Below are positions 60,207 through 64,000 of a DNA stretch of 64,000 nucleotides, piece by piece. Numbering within the stretch: position 1 is the stretch's first letter; every line of letters begins with the position of its first letter. Origin of the DNA: Casuarina equisetifolia (lineage: Eukaryota; Streptophyta; Magnoliopsida; Fagales; Casuarinaceae); contig CM052355.1 in the NCBI GenBank assembly GCA_028551475.1, positions 24,889,580-24,953,579 on the forward strand. Direction: 5' to 3'. The translations under genes and the position numbers were made by a program. Below the pieces are notes generated by a model that did no database searches, was not told where the DNA came from, and worked only from the letters and a program-made list of their open reading frames with translations.

Positions 60207-61978
60207 AGGTCCGAGCTGGGTGTGGAATTCTAACCTTGGAGATTCTTATATAAGGTGGGTTTGACAACAACCGATACGATGTTGAAACCGAAACTATAAT
60301 TGAAACTATGTTACTGGGTCTGTAAATGTCTGTTCTCTGCGTGCAAATTTTGAGGTCCAAGTCATTTTTCTCATACATGTTTCAGTATTGCTGAAAACGG
60401 GCGTTGACACTTACCACAGAAGAGAAGGAAGGGAAGATAATGGGTTCTTCATGGATCCTCTAAGGTATTTTGAATTTCCTTTTTGAGTGATATTTCTTTC
60501 TTTTGATCTTTCTTGACGTAAGTTGAAGTTTGAGCCTTTTTGTCTCTTCTCTTAAGTGGCTCTTACTTGGATTGCCAGTGTCTGTGTTTTCACTGTGTCT
60601 GCTTGTTTGAGACCAATTCAAGAAATGGGATTCCTAGAACTGAACTCCAAAGAGGTGCATGCTTATGAAGGGTATCATTGGCCTGAAGCATGCGGCCTTC
60701 ATTTCTTTTCCTTTTTTGGGAGTGGTGGGGTTAATGAAATTAATTCCAATTTACGGTATTGTGCGGAGTAACTGGGCACTTTCCCTTTTTCTTAGAGGTG
60801 GACTTCTGATGATTTAACTGGTGAAATATGCTGATGTTTTCGTCTTGCAAGGCCGATTCCATTTGTTAACAGGCATACTGAACTCTTACCAGATATTCTT
60901 CTGCAGATGCCATGACCTTTAAAATTGTTAATTTTCTTTCGAACAATCTTAGGCTTGTGATGCATTTGGTTGGACATTTGATAACTTACAATGCAGAATG
61001 AGAAGCAACATACCATGTTAAGAGTGTAAAAGGAGAATTAAATGATGCCTAACCTTACCCTTTTTTCACTACTCAATTAGTTTTCAAGACCTATTTTGAT
61101 GGGTAGCTGAGCTTTTAACTTTTTGTTTCAACCTGATGTTCACATCAGTCTTTCTCCCAGTTTCTGATATTCTTCGAATTTCTAGTGGTTACTGCTCTGT
61201 TCTTCTTCTTCTTCTTTATTTGTTTTTCATTTTTCATTTTTCATTTTTATTTTTAATTTTTTATTTTAAAAATCATTGCAATTACTCCTATTTTTTGTAA
61301 AAGTTCTGCAGGATACCAAATACGATGGATCATTTTGCTACTTGAGTCTCTGTTTCTTATTCTGATAGATCTAGAACAGGGGAAAGTCTTTTGTTTTTGT
61401 GATATACATCTTTCCTTTAAAGAGAGGGGAAGGGAGATAAATTACTGATTATATGGTAATAGCACTTGTTGAAGGTAAAAGAGGTTTGTAATTATGATAA
61501 AGGATTAAAATGCAGAAAGTTTGAACTTGCATTTGCAGTAGTAGAAGTTTCGACCTCTTAGGCATAAAGGTATTTCTAATTTTGGCCAATGAGATACAGG
61601 TATCTTACCTTTTTATGAAATTGTTTTGGATGGATATTACTTAAGAAAATTTAAAGAAAGAGAAGGTGAAGCCAAAAGGAAAATACATAACCCAGTCCTT
61701 TGCAGTGTACTAGATCCTCTGCGAACTATGTTGAGTCTCTTACTATGTTTCTTCTCCAGCGAGAAGATTTTGACAATATTTATGCTGTTGCTGATGATGT
61801 AACCAAGGCCTGTTTTTGTGATTCAGATATTTGGCGTTGCTATGGCATAAAAGTGAAGCTTTCAACTTGGCTGCAACAGATAACAAATAGGAGTTATAAT
61901 AGGCCATATTCTAAGTTGAAAAGACTCCCTGGACAAGGCTAGAAGGACCAGGCAGAATCTTCGAGTAAATTAATCTTC
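60205..61978 (+). promoter_or_regulatory. Core promoter and long 5' leader of the PAT1-type GRAS gene
   Basis: CTTATATAAG at about 60244-60253 is a good TATA box and would start transcription near 60280. The ATG lies 1.7 kb downstream, so the leader is very probably spliced, as known for PAT1-group GRAS genes; a donor such as TCTAAG|GTATTTTG near 60463 is a candidate, but I could not fix the acceptor. An 80-codon frame at 61700-61942 ends 36 bases before the start codon and would be an upstream frame if retained in the mRNA. Confidence 0.55.
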
Positions 61979-63625
61979 ATGCAAGCATCTCAGCAGCACA
62001 GGAGTTCTGGCATGTCAAACAGATTGCACTACCAATCAATTCGTGAGATTGAGGCCTACTGCTTGCCTCAGTTTCGAACATTTGACCACCAGCTATGCTA
62101 TGAGGATAGCAGCCGAGGTTCCAACTTCGTAGCTCAAAATGTCTATGAACGGTATTGCACTTTGGAGTCAACCTCAGCAAATGGCAGCTGTACTGGTTAT
62201 AAATCCTCATGGGCTGTCAGTTTCACAGCCAATGGAAGTCCAACGTCACAGCAAGATTCTCAGTCACACCTTGCCGATCAGCACCATTCTCCTGATAATG
62301 CCTATGGCTCTCCCATGGGTGGATCCTGCATAGTGGATCCTGATGAAGTAAATGACTTCAAGTACAAGCTGAAAGAGCTGGAAACTGTAATGCTGGGTCC
62401 TGATTCCCACTCTATTGAGAGCTACGATAGCACATACCATGGCATGAACAATACCTCACCAGAAATGGACAGCTGGAGACAAATAATGGAGGCGATTTCT
62501 AGCAGGGACTTGAAGCAGATACTGGTTTTCTGTGCAAAAGCAGTCTCAGATAATGATCAGCTCATGGCACAATGTTTGATGGATGAATTACGTAAAATGG
62601 TCTCTGTTACCGGGGAACCAATTCAAAGGTTGGGGGCATACATGTTGGAAGGGCTTGTTGCAAGGCTGTTCTCATCGGGGAGTAAAATTTGCAAGGCATT
62701 AAAATGCAAAGAACCAGCAAGTGGCGAACTCCTCTCTTACATGCACATTCTGTTTGAGGCTTGCCCTTACTTCAAATTCGGCTATATGTCTGCAAATGGA
62801 GCCATTGCAGAAGCAATGAAGGATCAAAACAGAGTTCACATTATTGATTTCCAAATTGCCCAAGGTAGTCAGTGGGTCACTCTGATCCAGGCTTTTGCAG
62901 CTAGGCCTGGTGGACCACCCCATATCCGCATAACAGGCATTGATGATTCCGTGTCAGCTTATGCTCGTGGAGGAGGGCTAAATATTGTGGGGAAGAGGCT
63001 TTCTAAGCTTGCAGAGTCTTTTAAGGTGCCATTTGAGTTTCATGCTGCAGCCATGTCTGGTTGTGACGTCCAGCTAGATAATCTTGGGGTTCTACCTGGG
63101 GAAGCTCTGGCTGTGAACTTCGCTTTCATGCTACACCACATGCCTGATGAGAGTGTCAGCACTGAGAATCATCGGGACAGGCTACTAAGGCTGGTCAAGA
63201 GCCTGTCTCCGAAAGTGGTGACCCTTGTTGAGCAAGAAGCTAACACAAACACTGCTGCATTCTACCCACGGTTCCTTGAAACACTGAACTACTACACGGC
63301 TATGTTTGAGTCGATTGATGTGACCCTTTCAAGGGATCATAAGGAGCGGATCAATGTTGAGCAGCACTGCTTGGCAAGGGAGGTGGTTAACATAATAGCC
63401 TGCGAGGGGCCTGAGAGAGTGGAACGGCATGAGCTTCTTGGTAAGTGGAGGTCACGGTTCCAAATGGCCGGATTTACTCCATACCCTTTAAGCCCCTTGG
63501 TGAATGGCACAATTAAGTCATTGTTGGAGAACTACTGCAACAAATATAAGCTTGAAGAAAGAGATGGAGCTCTTTATCTCGGCTGGATGAATAGATATTT
63601 GGTTGCTTCTTGTGCGTGGAAGTGA
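61979..63625 (+). CDS. PAT1: GRAS transcription regulator, PAT1 group
   Basis: Single uninterrupted coding exon of 548 residues; GRAS coding regions are commonly intronless. The PAT1 group covers PAT1, SCL1, SCL5, SCL13 and SCL21, nuclear or cytoplasmic regulators in phytochrome A signalling and stress responses. The N-terminal ~170 residues are variable and polar, with the group motifs YCTLES, SPDNAYGSP and DFKYKLKELETVMLGPDS. The GRAS domain follows in order: LHR I (LKQILVFCAKAVSDND), VHIID from about residue 286 (VHIIDFQIAQGSQW), LHR II, PFYRE (FYPRFLETLNYYTAMFES), RVER (RVERHELLGKWRSRF) and SAW ending LVASCAWK. All blocks are intact. The start MQASQQHRSS matches the N-terminus usual in this group as I remember it. 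The long spliced leader and an upstream frame suggest post-transcriptional control. Assignment to PAT1 itself and not SCL5 or SCL21 is less certain than the group. Confidence 0.94.
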   Translation: MQASQQHRSSGMSNRLHYQSIREIEAYCLPQFRTFDHQLCYEDSSRGSNFVAQNVYERYCTLESTSANGSCTGYKSSWAVSFTANGSPTSQQDSQSHLADQHHSPDNAYGSPMGGSCIVDPDEVNDFKYKLKELETVMLGPDSHSIESYDSTYHGMNNTSPEMDSWRQIMEAISSRDLKQILVFCAKAVSDNDQLMAQCLMDELRKMVSVTGEPIQRLGAYMLEGLVARLFSSGSKICKALKCKEPASGELLSYMHILFEACPYFKFGYMSANGAIAEAMKDQNRVHIIDFQIAQGSQWVTLIQAFAARPGGPPHIRITGIDDSVSAYARGGGLNIVGKRLSKLAESFKVPFEFHAAAMSGCDVQLDNLGVLPGEALAVNFAFMLHHMPDESVSTENHRDRLLRLVKSLSPKVVTLVEQEANTNTAAFYPRFLETLNYYTAMFESIDVTLSRDHKERINVEQHCLAREVVNIIACEGPERVERHELLGKWRSRFQMAGFTPYPLSPLVNGTIKSLLENYCNKYKLEERDGALYLGWMNRYLVASCAWK

Positions 63626-64000
63626 GAACTTGGCACCCATTGATGCATTTCTTAGGAAGTCGAAATGGACAACAGTGAGTGCATTTCTTAGGACCAGAGC
63701 TTTCGGGGTAGAGCATGTAGTTTTTGTCCGTTTTCACTTGGCTGCTAACAGCTTATAGCGGGGGTGCCTTTCCATCGTTGGCCATTCTCATTAAGGGAGA
63801 AACTGGTTACTGCTACAATTCTGGGGTTTCATTATGGATGTAATTTTCAGTAATGAAAAATCTTCTATTTTCTAAGAAACTTTTCATGTTTGTTTTGGAA
63901 TATGTGTTTCTGCGATCTAGCTATCCTACCTAAAGAGGGGAAAAGGCTAAATAAATAGTACTTTTCATGGCAGGTTACCTTAATTTACTCTACTCCCCCA
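63626..64000 (+). other. 3' UTR and downstream of the GRAS gene
   Basis: Likely 3' UTR, with AATGAAAAATC near 63850 as a possible polyadenylation signal. A 12-base string, GTGCATTTCTTA, and its near copy GATGCATTTCTTA occur about 36 bases apart just after the stop. Nothing else is visible before the window ends. Confidence 0.5.

Noticed and set aside
60130-60378. Arg-Glu repeat frame on the minus strand
   Set aside because: It is a translation of the CT microsatellite.

Overview
This window is a piece of nuclear DNA from a flowering plant, most likely a woody eudicot. The genes are intron-rich with GT..AG borders, the intergenic DNA is AT-rich, the promoters and transposons are plant types, and every recognised protein is plant-specific or a plant form: a light-harvesting protein, a mitochondrial HSP90, an OBERON PHD protein, a cytokinin receptor, an X8 protein and a GRAS protein. 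I cannot name the species from the sequence alone.

Layout. (1) 1-6700: an LHCB2-type chlorophyll a/b-binding protein gene (2541-3909) and a small gene of unknown function (5018-5365). (2) 7155-22749: a 15.6 kb gene-free block of nested, dead LTR retrotransposons. An old minus-strand Copia element (LTRs 7155-7473 and 22439-22749) holds a second minus-strand element (LTRs 10174-10552 and 21555-21942). That one holds a plus-strand Copia element (10770-20986, flanked by the 5-bp duplication GCCCT). The innermost element is itself rearranged: it has two partial copies separated by a 2.3 kb satellite-like array. (3) 23729-33565: a 20-exon mitochondrial HSP90 gene and an OBERON1/2-type PHD-finger gene. 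(4) 33566-41347: about 7.8 kb with no convincing gene, only simple repeats. (5) 41348-51531: a 13-exon AHK2-type cytokinin receptor histidine kinase and a small secreted X8-domain protein. (6) 51532-61978: mostly gene-free, with a small TRIM-like element that carries a truncated SINE, several microsatellites and the leader of the next gene. (7) 61979-63625: an intronless-CDS GRAS gene of the PAT1 group, followed by its 3' UTR.

All seven supported genes lie on the + strand. They are independent transcription units with different jobs: antenna of photosystem II, mitochondrial protein folding, chromatin reading in meristems, cytokinin perception, cell-wall glucan binding, and phytochrome A or stress signalling. 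I see no sign that they work as a cluster.

I did not find a convincing undescribed biological system. The observations most worth a second look are a ~45-bp foldback inside the youngest retroelement that coincides with a rearrangement breakpoint, a ~67-bp out-of-frame tandem duplication in the last exon of the HSP90 gene, a GC-AG intron in the same gene, the composite satellite array inside the retroelement, and a 24-bp minisatellite that reads as an acidic 8-residue repeat. Coding joins were worked out by hand from reading frame, splice consensus and remembered family proteins; no alignment or transcript was available.
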